Source of the DNA: Microbacterium wangchenii
GTDB lineage: Bacteria; Actinomycetota; Actinomycetes; Actinomycetales; Microbacteriaceae
Length of the DNA stretch: 64,000 nt
Direction of reading: 5' to 3'
Assembly: GCF_004564355.1 (NCBI RefSeq)
Contig: NZ_CP038266.1
Location: 1,426,001 to 1,490,000 of the forward strand
This document shows, piece by piece, positions 32,209 through 40,818 of this stretch. The notes under the pieces are model-generated. The model had not been told where the DNA came from. It did not search any database and saw only the letters and a list, made by a program, of their open reading frames with translations. Positions within the stretch are counted from its first letter, which is position 1, and the number at the start of each line of letters is the position of its first letter. The position numbers were made by a program, and so were the translations under genes.

Positions 32209-33606
32209 TCAGATGTTGATCATGTGACCCGACAGGCCGTGGAACGCCTCCTGCAGCGCCTCCGACAGCGTGGGGTGGGTGTGCACGTTGCGTGCCAGCT
32301 CGAGGGCCGTCAGGTCCCACTTCTGCGCGAGGGTCAGCTCGGGCAGCAGCTCGGAGACATCGGGGCCGATGAGGTGCCCGCCCAGCAGCTCGAGGTGCTC
32401 GGCGTCGGCGATGAGCTTGACGAAGCCGATCGGCTCGCCCAGGCCGTTGGCCTTGCCGTTGGCGGTGAAGGGGAACTTCGCGACCTTGACGTCGTGGCCG
32501 GCGTCGCGGGCCTGCTGCTCGGTCAGGCCGAAGGAGGCGACCTGCGGCGTGCAGAAGGTCGCGCGCGGCATCATCCGGTAGTCGCCCAGGGTCATCGTCT
32601 CGGCCTTGCCGATCGTCTCGGCGGCCACGACGCCCTGCGCCTCGGCCACGTGGGCCAGCTGCAGCTTGGCCGTGACGTCGCCGATGGCGTAGATGTGCGG
32701 GACGTTGGTGCGCATGTGGTCGTCGATGCCGATGGCGCCGCGCTCGGTGAGCTTGACCCCGGTGTGCTCGAGACCGAAGCCCTCCACGCGCGGAGCGAAG
32801 CCGATCGACATGAGTACGCGGTCGGCCTCGATCGAGCCCTGCGCGCCGTCCTTGCCGGTGTAGGTGACGGTGACCTTGTCGCCGGAGTCCTCCACCTTCT
32901 CCACCTTGGTGGAGGTGAGGATGTCCACGCCGTACCCGCGGTACTGCTTCTGGATCTCCTTGGAGACCTCGGCGTCCTCGTTGGGGAGGGCGCGGTCGAG
33001 GAACTCGATGATGGTGACCTTGACGCCGTAGTTGGTCAGGACGTACGCGAACTCCATGCCGATCGCGCCGGCGCCGACGATGACCATCGACTTCGGCAGC
33101 TCGCGGTTGAGGATCTGCTCCTCGTACGTCACGACGTTCTCGCTCAGGCTCACGCCCGGCAGCAGCCGCACGGTGGAGCCGGTGGCGATGATGGCGTTGT
33201 CGAAGGTCACGCGCTCGACCGAGCCGTTGGCGCCGGCGACGTCGATGGAGTTCGCGTCGACGAACGTGCCACGTCCGTCGTACTCCGTGACCTTGTTCTT
33301 CTTCATCAGGTAGTGGATGCCCTTGACGTGCTGGTCGGCGACCTTGCGGCTGCGATCCCACGCGGTGCCGAAGTCGAAGTGCACGTCGCCGGAGATGCCG
33401 AACAGGTCGGCCTTGGCGTGGAACGTGTGCGCCAGGTCGGCGTTGCGCAGCAGCGCCTTCGAGGGGATGCAGCCGACGTTGAGGCAGACACCGCCCCAGT
33501 ACTTCTCTTCGATGACCGCGACAGAGAGGCCCAGTTGAGCGCTGCGGATCGCCGCGACGTAACCGCCGGGGCCCGCGCCGAGGATGACGACGTCGTAGTG
33601 AGGCAT
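32209..33606 (-). CDS. lpdA: Dihydrolipoyl dehydrogenase
   Basis: 465 residues. FAD-binding [21 protein letters not shown] at the start, redox disulfide in [16 protein letters not shown] (Cys about 41 and 46), NAD site [20 protein letters not shown], and the C-terminal interface with [11 protein letters not shown] including the catalytic His-Pro-Thr. It is the E3 subunit of pyruvate and 2-oxoglutarate dehydrogenases. It begins 10 bases after copC, but a leaderless promoter formed with the copC stop suggests its own transcript. Confidence 0.97.
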   Translation of the reverse strand: MPHYDVVILGAGPGGYVAAIRSAQLGLSVAVIEEKYWGGVCLNVGCIPSKALLRNADLAHTFHAKADLFGISGDVHFDFGTAWDRSRKVADQHVKGIHYLMKKNKVTEYDGRGTFVDANSIDVAGANGSVERVTFDNAIIATGSTVRLLPGVSLSENVVTYEEQILNRELPKSMVIVGAGAIGMEFAYVLTNYGVKVTIIEFLDRALPNEDAEVSKEIQKQYRGYGVDILTSTKVEKVEDSGDKVTVTYTGKDGAQGSIEADRVLMSIGFAPRVEGFGLEHTGVKLTERGAIGIDDHMRTNVPHIYAIGDVTAKLQLAHVAEAQGVVAAETIGKAETMTLGDYRMMPRATFCTPQVASFGLTEQQARDAGHDVKVAKFPFTANGKANGLGEPIGFVKLIADAEHLELLGGHLIGPDVSELLPELTLAQKWDLTALELARNVHTHPTLSEALQEAFHGLSGHMINI

Positions 33607-33613
33607 GACTCCC

Positions 33614-33619
33614 AGCCTA
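33614..33619 (-). promoter_or_regulatory. -10 box of lpdA, overlapping the copC stop codon
   Basis: TAGGCT on the minus strand, 7 bases before ATG 33606. Its first three bases are the TAG stop of copC (33617-33619). Confidence 0.55.
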
Positions 33620-34255
33620 TCGTCCGTCGCGCGTGCCGGAGCCGGCGCGAGCGCGCCGCGGGCGGATGACCAGGAGGTACAGAACGAGGCCGATCACGAC
33701 CACCAGCACGATCGCGCCGACGATCCACGGCAGGGGGTCCGCAGCTCCCGCGGCGTCCTCGTCGGAGATCGGCGTGGCGGCGGGGGAGGGCTCGGCGGAC
33801 GGGGTGGGCTGAGCCGTCTCGATGGGCTCCGGGGTGGCGGTCGGGGTCTCCGCCGGGACGGGCGGTGTCACCGTGAAGGCGAACTCACCGGAGATCGGGT
33901 GGCCGTCGCTGGAGACAACGCGCCACACCACCTGGATGCTGCCGCTCGCGTCGCCGGCGAGCGCCTGCGTGAGCGTCGTGCCCGCCACGACGGCGGGTCC
34001 GTCGGTCAGCGCCGTGCCCGCGGCATCCGTCACCTGCACCTGGTTCGCCTCGTCGCCGCCGAGCAGCTCCGCGCTGAAGGTGAGTGTGAGGGCCTCGGGC
34101 AGGGCCGTGAGCTCGGCTCCGGCGGGCGGGTCGGTGGACACGAGCTCATCGTGCGCCGCGGCCGGCGAAGCGGCGCCCCACAGCACGGTGAGAGCCATCA
34201 GGAGGACCGTCGCGAGGACGGTCAGCGGGTGGATGCGGAAGCGGTCGGGGGTCAC
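33617..34255 (-). CDS. CopC domain copper-binding membrane protein
   Basis: 212 residues. Signal segment about 9-35 ending [19 protein letters not shown]; the histidine right after the AAA cleavage site is the N-terminal copper ligand of CopC. The domain continues to [21 protein letters not shown], whose D-G-H is the second metal site. A Pro/Thr-rich linker and a C-terminal helix ([21 protein letters not shown]) anchor it. No CopD is fused or adjacent. GTG 34255 start. Confidence 0.9.
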   Translation of the reverse strand: MTPDRFRIHPLTVLATVLLMALTVLWGAASPAAAHDELVSTDPPAGAELTALPEALTLTFSAELLGGDEANQVQVTDAAGTALTDGPAVVAGTTLTQALAGDASGSIQVVWRVVSSDGHPISGEFAFTVTPPVPAETPTATPEPIETAQPTPSAEPSPAATPISDEDAAGAADPLPWIVGAIVLVVVIGLVLYLLVIRPRRARAGSGTRDGR

Positions 34256-34508
34256 GTTTCCGAGCCTACCCGGGGCCCCGTTGGGGCCGCAGGCCGCCCG
34301 TCCGGGCAGCTCGGGAGACAGCCGAGGCAGGTGCGGACTCGACACGGTGGACTCCTTGTCAGTAGGTTCGAATTCCCGCCGGGCTCGGCGGATCCGGAAT
34401 CCGGCGCCCGAACGCCGACGCGCAGCGCGGCCCAGCGCCGTGTCGGCCCGGGGAGAGGCCGCATCAGGCCCGCCGCTTTCGGTTAGTGTGGATGAGGAAG
34501 GAGGACTC
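34256..34508. other. 253-base gap between copC and garA
   Basis: Divergent promoter space. TAGTGT around 34483 and the GGAGG before 34509 serve garA. GTTCGAATTC occurs near 34366 but its flanks do not pair, so no tRNA. No convincing small gene. Confidence 0.5.
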
Positions 34509-35009
34509 GTGGACGAAACACGTCGACCCGAGCCGGGCGAGATCCGGCGCGACGCCGATAACGGCTCTTCGGAGGTCCGTTCGCACGACACCACGCAGAC
34601 CTTCGGCCACGACGCCGACCTGTCCTTCGTGCCGTTCGGGAGCGAACTGAGCGAGACCGAGATCGAGGCGATCGGGGCGCTGCCCTCGGGAGCGGCCCTG
34701 CTGCTCGTGCGCTCCGGTCCCACCGCCGGCGCCCGCTACCTGCTCGACACCGACGTCACCACCGTCGGTCGTCACCCCGAGGCCGACATCTTCTTCGACG
34801 ACGTGACGGTCTCGCGCCGGCACGCCGAGATCATCCGCGAGGGCGTGCGCTTCGACATCGTCGACCAGCGCTCCCTCAACGGCACCTATGTCAACGGGGA
34901 GCGCGTGGACCGCACGACGCTCGCCAACGGCGCCGAGGTGCGCATCGGCAAGTTCCGCCTGACCTTCTTCGTCTCGCCCGCGGACCTCCCGCCGGCCGCC
35001 GACGCCTGA
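34509..35009 (+). CDS. garA: FHA domain protein GarA/OdhI
   Basis: 166 residues. The C-terminal FHA domain (about 66-155) has YLLDTDVTTVGRHPEADIFFDDVTVSRRHAEIIREG...LNGTYVNGERV, with the Arg and Ser of the phosphopeptide site. N-terminal HDTTQTF (Thr28, Thr29) corresponds to the ETTSVF element phosphorylated by Pkn kinases. Unphosphorylated GarA/OdhI is known to bind and inhibit 2-oxoglutarate dehydrogenase and affect glutamate metabolism. GTG start after AAGGAGGA. Followed by ftsR as in Corynebacterium and Mycobacterium. Confidence 0.92.
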   Translation: MDETRRPEPGEIRRDADNGSSEVRSHDTTQTFGHDADLSFVPFGSELSETEIEAIGALPSGAALLLVRSGPTAGARYLLDTDVTTVGRHPEADIFFDDVTVSRRHAEIIREGVRFDIVDQRSLNGTYVNGERVDRTTLANGAEVRIGKFRLTFFVSPADLPPAADA

Positions 35010-35695
35010 TGCCCGCCGCATCCGCCCGTGGACGTTCGTCGTCCGCGGGGCTGCTCAGCATCGGCCAGGTGCTGGCACGGCTGACGCCGGAATTCCCCTC
35101 GCTGACCTCCAGCAAGCTCCGCTTCCTCGAGGTGCAGGGGATCGTCTCGCCCACGCGGACGGAGTCGGGGTACCGAAAGTTCTGCGCCGCCGACCTCGAC
35201 CGGCTGCGCCTGGCGCTGACGCTGCAGCGCGACCACTACCTGCCGCTGAACGTCATCCGCGACTACCTCGCCGAGCTCGACGCCGGCCGCAATCCGTCGC
35301 CGCCCAGCTCCGTCCCCTCCATCGTGCCCGCTCCGCGCCGGTACCGCCGCGCGGAGCTGCTGGCCGCCGCGGGGGCCGCGCCGCAGTTGCTCAACGATGC
35401 GATCAGCACCGGCATGATCACGGCGTCCGAGACGTACACGGATCAGACGCTGGCGCTGCTGCGGGCGCTCGTGGCGCTGGATCGCCACGGCATCGAGCCG
35501 CGCCATCTGCGGAGCCTCCGCCAGAGCGCGGAGCGCGAGGCATCGCTCATCGAGTCGGCGCTGGCGACGCTCATGCGTCGCCCGGATGCTGCGTCCCGCG
35601 CGCGGGCGAGCGAGCTCGCCCCGGAGCTCGCCAAGCGTCTCGAGGACGTGCGCGCGGTGTTCGTGCGCGACGCGATCGATCGCATCATGTCGTGA
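35009..35695 (+). CDS. ftsR: MerR family regulator FtsR
   Basis: 228 residues. SIGQVLARLTPEFPSLTSSKLRFLEVQGIVSPTRTESGYRKFCAADLDRLRLALTLQRDHYLPLNVIRDYL is the atypical MerR domain of FtsR (Rv1828), known to activate ftsZ in Corynebacterium. ATG overlaps the garA stop (TGATG), the same gene order as in corynebacteria and mycobacteria, which supports the name. Confidence 0.85.
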   Translation: MPAASARGRSSSAGLLSIGQVLARLTPEFPSLTSSKLRFLEVQGIVSPTRTESGYRKFCAADLDRLRLALTLQRDHYLPLNVIRDYLAELDAGRNPSPPSSVPSIVPAPRRYRRAELLAAAGAAPQLLNDAISTGMITASETYTDQTLALLRALVALDRHGIEPRHLRSLRQSAEREASLIESALATLMRRPDAASRARASELAPELAKRLEDVRAVFVRDAIDRIMS

Positions 35696-35792
35696 TGGCG
35701 CGACACGCCGAACCCGCGATGCGGATGTCGTTGCCGCAGGCCCCTCGCTCCTCTAGCGTGGATGTATCCGATTCCCCGAGGAGGTTCCTGGC

Positions 35793-36338
35793 ATGACCGC
35801 TGGAAAAGCAGTCGGCGAACCTCGGTTCGTCTCGGACCTCCTGTTCACCGACGGTCTGCCGGAGATGGACGACGAAGTCGGGTACCGCGGTGCCGTCGCC
35901 GCTCGTGCGGCCGGCATCACCTACCGCCAGCTGGACTACTGGGCGCGCACCGAACTGGTCGAACCGACCGTGCGCGGCGCCTCCGGCTCCGGCTCGCAGC
36001 GGCTCTACGGCTTCCGCGACATCCTCGTCCTCAAGCTCGTCAAACGCCTGCTGGACACCGGAATCTCGCTCCAGCAGATCCGCACCGCCGTGGACCAGCT
36101 CCGCGCCGCCGGCATCCGCGACCTCGCCGGCACGACGCTCATGAGCGACGGCGCATCGGTGTACCTGTGCACGTCCAACGACGAGGTCATCGACCTCGTC
36201 AGCCGCGGCCAGGGCGTGTTCGGCATCGCCGTGGGCAAGGTGCTGCGGGAAGTCGAGTCGACGCTCGTGGAGTTCGACGCGACCGCGCCGGACCCGGTCG
36301 ACGAACTCGCAGCCCACCGCGCGAAGCGCACCGCGTAA
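35793..36338 (+). CDS. MerR family regulator, Rv1830-like
   Basis: 181 residues. YRGAVAARAAGITYRQLDYWARTELVEPTVRGASGSGSQRLYGFRDILVLKLVKRLLDTGISLQQIRTAV is a full MerR domain; the tail (GVFGIAVGKVLREVESTLVEF) matches the second MerR gene of the garA locus. In Mycobacterium a DUF151 nuclease gene separates the two MerR genes, but here only 97 bases do. TAGCGT about 35754 is a candidate -10 and GAGGAGG the ribosome site. Confidence 0.88.
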   Translation: MTAGKAVGEPRFVSDLLFTDGLPEMDDEVGYRGAVAARAAGITYRQLDYWARTELVEPTVRGASGSGSQRLYGFRDILVLKLVKRLLDTGISLQQIRTAVDQLRAAGIRDLAGTTLMSDGASVYLCTSNDEVIDLVSRGQGVFGIAVGKVLREVESTLVEFDATAPDPVDELAAHRAKRTA

Positions 36339-36390
36339 CGCTCCTCCGCCGCATCCGCCCGCCTCGTGCGGTCGATCGTGCGCGCCCGAG

Positions 36391-36463
36391 ATCAGGAAGA
36401 TCGCCGAAATCAGGCCGATTCCGCCTGTTTCCATCCTGATCCGGGCGAATCGCCTGATTTCGG
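36391..36463. repeat. Palindromic intergenic element A (ATCAGG type)
   Basis: An imperfect hairpin with arms 36404-36425 and 36443-36463 (two one-base indels) and a 17-base loop. ATCAGG appears at 36391 and 36409 and in reverse at 36435 and 36453, each pair exactly 18 bases apart. It lies between convergent genes. It is related to the element at 63610-63677. Confidence 0.7.
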
Positions 36464-36482
36464 GATGCGGGCCGGCGGCGGG

Positions 36483-37295
36483 TCAGACGCTGGCGACGTC
36501 GCCGGGGATCGGGATGCGGCCGGTGCGCATGACGCGGTCCAGCAGTGCGTCGAAGTCGGCGGCGAGCTCCTGTGCGGAATCGCCCGGCCACACGTGCAGC
36601 GGCTTGGCCGCGCCCTGGGCCTGCTGCAGCGACGTGCGCTCGGGCAGCTGCGGGTTCAGCACCAGCGGGCCGAACATGTCGCGCAGCTCCTTGATACGGA
36701 ACTGGTGCTCGATCGACTGCGGGCGCACGCGGTTGACCACGACGCCGAGGGGCTGAAGGCGGGGGGAGAGACCGCGACGGATCTCCTCGATCGCCCGCAG
36801 CGCACGGTCGGCGGCGGCGACGGAGAACAGGCCGGGCTCGGTCACGACGATGACGCGGTCGCTCGCGGCCCACGCGGTGCGCGTGAGTGCATTCAGCGAC
36901 GGCGCGCAGTCGATCAGCACGAGGTCGTAGTCGGCCTCGATGGTGGCGAGCGCCTCTTCGAGCTTCCACACGTCACGGACGCTCGGATGCGGGCCGTCGA
37001 AGTTGATCGCGGACGGACTGCCGATCAGCACGTCGATCGTGCCGGGGTGCACCTTGGCCCACCCGCTCGTCGTGATCGCCTGACGCACGACCTTCTCGCG
37101 CGGATTGGCGAGGACATCGGCGATGTTCAGCCGGCCCGCCACCTGGATGTCCATGCCCGTGGACACGTCGGATTGAGGGTCGAGGTCGACGACGAGGGTG
37201 CGCACGCCGCGGGCGAAGGCCGCGGAGGCCAGACCGAGCGTGACGGTGGTCTTGCCGACGCCGCCCTTGAGCGAGCTGACGGAGAGTACGTGCAC
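36483..37295 (-). CDS. ParA-family ATPase
   Basis: 270 residues. The deviant Walker A is SLKGGVGKTTVTLGLASAA (about 8-26), followed by TLVVDLDPQSDVSTGMD (A') and YDLVLIDCAPSLNALTRTAW (Walker B). There is no parB next to it, so it is an orphan ParA-like positioning ATPase; the divergent neighbour is pyc. GTG start at 37295. Confidence 0.9.
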   Translation of the reverse strand: MHVLSVSSLKGGVGKTTVTLGLASAAFARGVRTLVVDLDPQSDVSTGMDIQVAGRLNIADVLANPREKVVRQAITTSGWAKVHPGTIDVLIGSPSAINFDGPHPSVRDVWKLEEALATIEADYDLVLIDCAPSLNALTRTAWAASDRVIVVTEPGLFSVAAADRALRAIEEIRRGLSPRLQPLGVVVNRVRPQSIEHQFRIKELRDMFGPLVLNPQLPERTSLQQAQGAAKPLHVWPGDSAQELAADFDALLDRVMRTGRIPIPGDVASV

Positions 37296-37359
37296 AAGGG
37301 TCTACGTTACCGTCCCCTAGGCTGAGTGCACACTCAACCGGCCGCCATGTGAGGTGTGC

Positions 37360-40300
37360 ATGTTCCGAAAGATCCTGGTCGCCAATCGCGGCGAGATCGC
37401 CATCCGTGCTTTTCGAGCCGCCTACGAGGTGGGAGCCCGCACCGTTGCGGTGTACCCCTACGAGGATCGGTTCTCCCTTCACCGCCTGAAAGCGGATGAG
37501 GCGTACCAGATCGGCGAGCGCGGGCATCCCGTGCGCGCCTACCTGAACGTCGACGAGATCATCCGCGTCGCACGCGAGAGCGGAGCCGACGCGATCTACC
37601 CCGGCTACGGCTTCCTCTCCGAGAACCCGGAGCTGGCCGAGAAGGCCGCCGCCAACGGCATCGCCTTCATCGGTCCGCCCGCCGCAGTGCTGGAGATGGC
37701 CGGCAACAAGGTCACGGCCAAGGAGCACGCGGTCGCCGCGGGCGTCCCGGTCCTGCGCTCCACCGAAGCATCCGACGACATCGACGCGCTCGTGGCGCAG
37801 GGCGAGGACATCGGGTTCCCGCTGTTCGCCAAGGCCGTCGCCGGCGGCGGCGGGCGCGGCATGCGCCGGGTGGACTCCGCCGGCGAGCTGGCACCCGCGC
37901 TGGCCGAGGCGATGCGCGAGGCGCAGAGCGCGTTCGGCGACCCCCGGATGTTCCTCGAGCAGGCCGTGCAGCGCCCGCGTCACGTGGAGGTGCAGATCCT
38001 CGCCGATCAGGCCGGGCACACCGTCCACCTGTTCGAGCGCGACTGCTCCGTGCAGCGCCGGCACCAGAAGGTCATCGAGATCGCGCCGGCCCCCAACCTC
38101 TCCGACGACGTGCGCGACGCGCTGCACCGGTACGCCATCGCTTTCGCGCAGTCGATCGGCTACCAGAACGCCGGCACCGTGGAGTTCCTCCTGGAGACGG
38201 CGGGACCGCGCACCGGCGAGGTGGTCTTCATCGAGATGAACCCCCGCATCCAGGTCGAGCACACCGTGACCGAAGAGGTCACCGACGTCGACCTCGTGCA
38301 GTCGCAGATGCGCATCGCGGCGGGGCAGACCCTTGACGAGCTGCACCTCGCGCAGGACGACATCCGCCTGCGCGGCGCCGCCCTGCAGTGCCGCATCACG
38401 ACGGAGGACCCGGCGCAGGGCTTCCGCCCCGACACCGGGAAGATCACCACCTACCGCTCGCCCGGCGGCGCAGGCGTCCGCCTGGACGGCGGCACGACGG
38501 CCGCGGGCGCGCAGATCAGCCCGCACTTCGACTCGATGCTGGCCAAGCTCACGTGCCGCGGGCGCGACTTCCCCGCCGCCGTCGCCCGTGCGCGGCGCTC
38601 GCTCGCGGAATTCCGCATCCGCGGGGTGTCCACCAACATCCCGTTCCTGCAGGCGGTGCTGGATGACCCCGCCTTCCTCGCCGGCGATGTCAGCACGTCG
38701 TTCATCGACGAGCGCCCCGAGCTGCTGCGCGGCCGGGAGTCCAAGGACCGCGGCTCGAAGATCCTCAACTGGCTCGTGGATGCGACGGTGAACCGTCCGC
38801 ACGGGGAGAACCCCGTCTCGGTGAACCCGAAGCTGAAGCTGCCCGCGCTCGATGTGCTGACCCCCGCGCCCGCGGGATCGCGCCAGCGACTGGAGCAGCT
38901 CGGCCCGGAGGGCTTCGCCCGCGCACTGCGCGAGCAGAACGCCCTCGCGGTGACGGAGACGACGTTCCGCGACGCCCACCAGTCGCTGCTGGCCACGCGC
39001 GTGCGCACCAAGGACCTCGCGATCGTCGCGCCGTACGTCGCGCGCCTGACGCCTCAGCTGCTCTCGGTGGAGGCGTGGGGCGGTGCCACGTACGACGTCG
39101 CGCTGCGCTTCCTCGGCGAGGACCCGTGGGAGCGACTGGACGCCCTGCGCAGCGCGCTGCCCAACGTGGCGGTGCAGATGCTCCTGCGCGGGCGCAACAC
39201 GGTCGGTTACACGCCGTACCCGACCGAGGTGACCGACGCGTTCGTGGCCGAGGCATCCGACAGCGGCATCGACATCTTCCGCATCTTCGACGCGCTCAAC
39301 GACGTCGCGCAGATGCGCCCCGCGATCGATGCGGTGCTGGCGACGGGCCGCTCGGTGGCCGAGGTGGCCGTGTGCTACACCGGCGACCTGCTGGATCCGG
39401 CCGAGAACCTCTACACGCTGGATTACTACCTGCGCCTGGCCGAGCAGATCGTCGACGCCGGCGCGCACGTCCTGGCGATCAAGGACATGGCGGGGCTCCT
39501 GCGTCCCGCGGCGGCCGCGCGCCTGGTGTCGGCGCTGCGCGAGCAGTTCGACCTCCCCGTGCACGTGCACACGCACGACACCGCCGGCGGACAGCTCGCG
39601 ACTCTGCTGGCCGCGTCGGCGGCCGGTGCGGATGCGGTGGACGCGGCGTCCGCGCCGATGGCGGGCACCACGAGCCAGCCCTCGCTGTCTGCCCTCGTGG
39701 CAGCCCTGGCCCACACCGAGCGCGACACCGGACTGGACCTGCAGGCGGTGTCCGACCTCGAGCCGTACTGGGAGGCCGTCCGCCACCTGTACCGCCCGTT
39801 CGAGTCGGGGCTCCCGGGCCCCACGGGACGCGTGTACCGGCACGAGATCCCCGGCGGCCAGCTGTCGAACCTGCGCCAGCAGGCCATCGCGCTGGGCCTG
39901 TCGGAGGACTTCGAGCTCATCGAGGAGATGTACGCCGCCGCCAACGACATCCTCGGCCGCGTGCCCAAGGTGACCCCGTCGTCCAAGGTCGTCGGCGACC
40001 TCGCGCTGCACCTCGCGGCGGTCAAGGCCGACCCGGCCGACTTCGCCGCGAACCCGGAGAAGTACGACGTGCCCGACTCCGTGGTCGGCTTCATGGCCGG
40101 CGAGCTGGGCGATCTCCCGGGCGGATGGCCCGAGCCGTTCCGCACCAAGGTGCTCGCCGGGCGCGACGTGAAGATCGGCGTGACGCCGTTGACCGACGAG
40201 GATGCGGTGCACCTGGCCGGCACGTCGGTCCAGCGCCGCGAGCGCCTGAACACCCTGCTGTTCCCCGGGCCGACGCGCACCTTCACGGAGGTGCGGGAGA

Positions 40301-40767
40301 CCTACGGCGACCTCAGCGTCCTGGACACCGCCGACTACCTGTACGGGCTCGTGCCCGGCTCCGAGCACATGGTCGAGATCGAGAAGGGCGTGCAGCTGTT
40401 CGTCGGTCTCGAGGCCATCGGCGACGCCGACGACAAGGGCATGCGCACCGTCATGACCACGCTCAACGGCCAGTTGCGGCCCGTCTTCGTCCGCGACCGC
40501 TCGATCGCGGTGGAGACGCGGTCGGCCGAACGCGCCGACACCTCCAAGCCCGGTCAGGTCGCGGCCCCCTTCTCGGGTGTCGTGACCCTGAAGACCGCCG
40601 TCGGCGACACCGTCGCGGCCGGTCAGGCGGTCGCCTCGATCGAGGCGATGAAGATGGAGGCGGCGATCACCAGCCCCGTCGACGGCGTCGTGGAGCGGCT
40701 CGTGGTGGGCAGCACGCAGCAGGTGGACGCAGGGGACCTTTTGGTCGTCATCCGCCCCGCGCAGTAG
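37360..40767 (+). CDS. pyc: Pyruvate carboxylase
   Basis: 1135 residues, single-chain enzyme. The biotin carboxylase (1-450) has FRKILVANRGEIAIRAFRAA, AKAVAGGGGRGMRRV and FIEMNPRIQVEHTVTEE; the carboxyltransferase (about 525-800) has ETTFRDAHQSLLATRVRTKD and HVHTHDTAGG; a PYC_OADA domain follows; the biotinyl domain ends with EAMKMEA (Lys about 1098). It makes oxaloacetate from pyruvate, refilling the TCA cycle. The start ATG 37360 has an upstream GTG at 37354. The TAG stop is part of the next gene's -10 box. Confidence 0.98.
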   Translation: MFRKILVANRGEIAIRAFRAAYEVGARTVAVYPYEDRFSLHRLKADEAYQIGERGHPVRAYLNVDEIIRVARESGADAIYPGYGFLSENPELAEKAAANGIAFIGPPAAVLEMAGNKVTAKEHAVAAGVPVLRSTEASDDIDALVAQGEDIGFPLFAKAVAGGGGRGMRRVDSAGELAPALAEAMREAQSAFGDPRMFLEQAVQRPRHVEVQILADQAGHTVHLFERDCSVQRRHQKVIEIAPAPNLSDDVRDALHRYAIAFAQSIGYQNAGTVEFLLETAGPRTGEVVFIEMNPRIQVEHTVTEEVTDVDLVQSQMRIAAGQTLDELHLAQDDIRLRGAALQCRITTEDPAQGFRPDTGKITTYRSPGGAGVRLDGGTTAAGAQISPHFDSMLAKLTCRGRDFPAAVARARRSLAEFRIRGVSTNIPFLQAVLDDPAFLAGDVSTSFIDERPELLRGRESKDRGSKILNWLVDATVNRPHGENPVSVNPKLKLPALDVLTPAPAGSRQRLEQLGPEGFARALREQNALAVTETTFRDAHQSLLATRVRTKDLAIVAPYVARLTPQLLSVEAWGGATYDVALRFLGEDPWERLDALRSALPNVAVQMLLRGRNTVGYTPYPTEVTDAFVAEASDSGIDIFRIFDALNDVAQMRPAIDAVLATGRSVAEVAVCYTGDLLDPAENLYTLDYYLRLAEQIVDAGAHVLAIKDMAGLLRPAAAARLVSALREQFDLPVHVHTHDTAGGQLATLLAASAAGADAVDAASAPMAGTTSQPSLSALVAALAHTERDTGLDLQAVSDLEPYWEAVRHLYRPFESGLPGPTGRVYRHEIPGGQLSNLRQQAIALGLSEDFELIEEMYAAANDILGRVPKVTPSSKVVGDLALHLAAVKADPADFAANPEKYDVPDSVVGFMAGELGDLPGGWPEPFRTKVLAGRDVKIGVTPLTDEDAVHLAGTSVQRRERLNTLLFPGPTRTFTEVRETYGDLSVLDTADYLYGLVPGSEHMVEIEKGVQLFVGLEAIGDADDKGMRTVMTTLNGQLRPVFVRDRSIAVETRSAERADTSKPGQVAAPFSGVVTLKTAVGDTVAAGQAVASIEAMKMEAAITSPVDGVVERLVVGSTQQVDAGDLLVVIRPAQ

Positions 40768-40770
40768 CCT
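40765..40770 (+). promoter_or_regulatory. -10 box overlapping the pyc stop codon
   Basis: TAGCCT, whose TAG is the pyc stop. ATG 40777 (short leader frame) is 6 bases downstream. Confidence 0.55.
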
Positions 40771-40776
40771 GGGGGG

Positions 40777-40818
40777 ATGGGTGCGCGCGCCCTGATCCCG
40801 TTTGGAGACCTGCTGTGA
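40777..40818 (+). CDS. 13-codon leader frame before the second ParA-like gene
   Basis: ATG 40777 opens MGARALIPFGDLL and stops at TGA 40816-40818, which overlaps the GTG start (40815) of the large gene as GTGA. A -10 box 6 bases upstream would make this ATG the first codon of a leaderless mRNA. The overlap suggests translational coupling. It may be a regulatory leader or a by-product. Confidence 0.45.
   Translation: MGARALIPFGDLL

Noticed and set aside
34361..34385. GGTTCGAATTCC, like the T-loop of a tRNA
   Set aside because: The flanking bases do not form a T-stem, and no anticodon or acceptor stem can be drawn around it.
36973..40368. A frame of more than 1100 codons open on the strand opposite pyruvate carboxylase
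   Set aside because: The protein is rich in Arg, Gly, Val and His with no motif, and the plus strand encodes a complete pyruvate carboxylase. Long antisense frames are expected from codon bias at this GC content.
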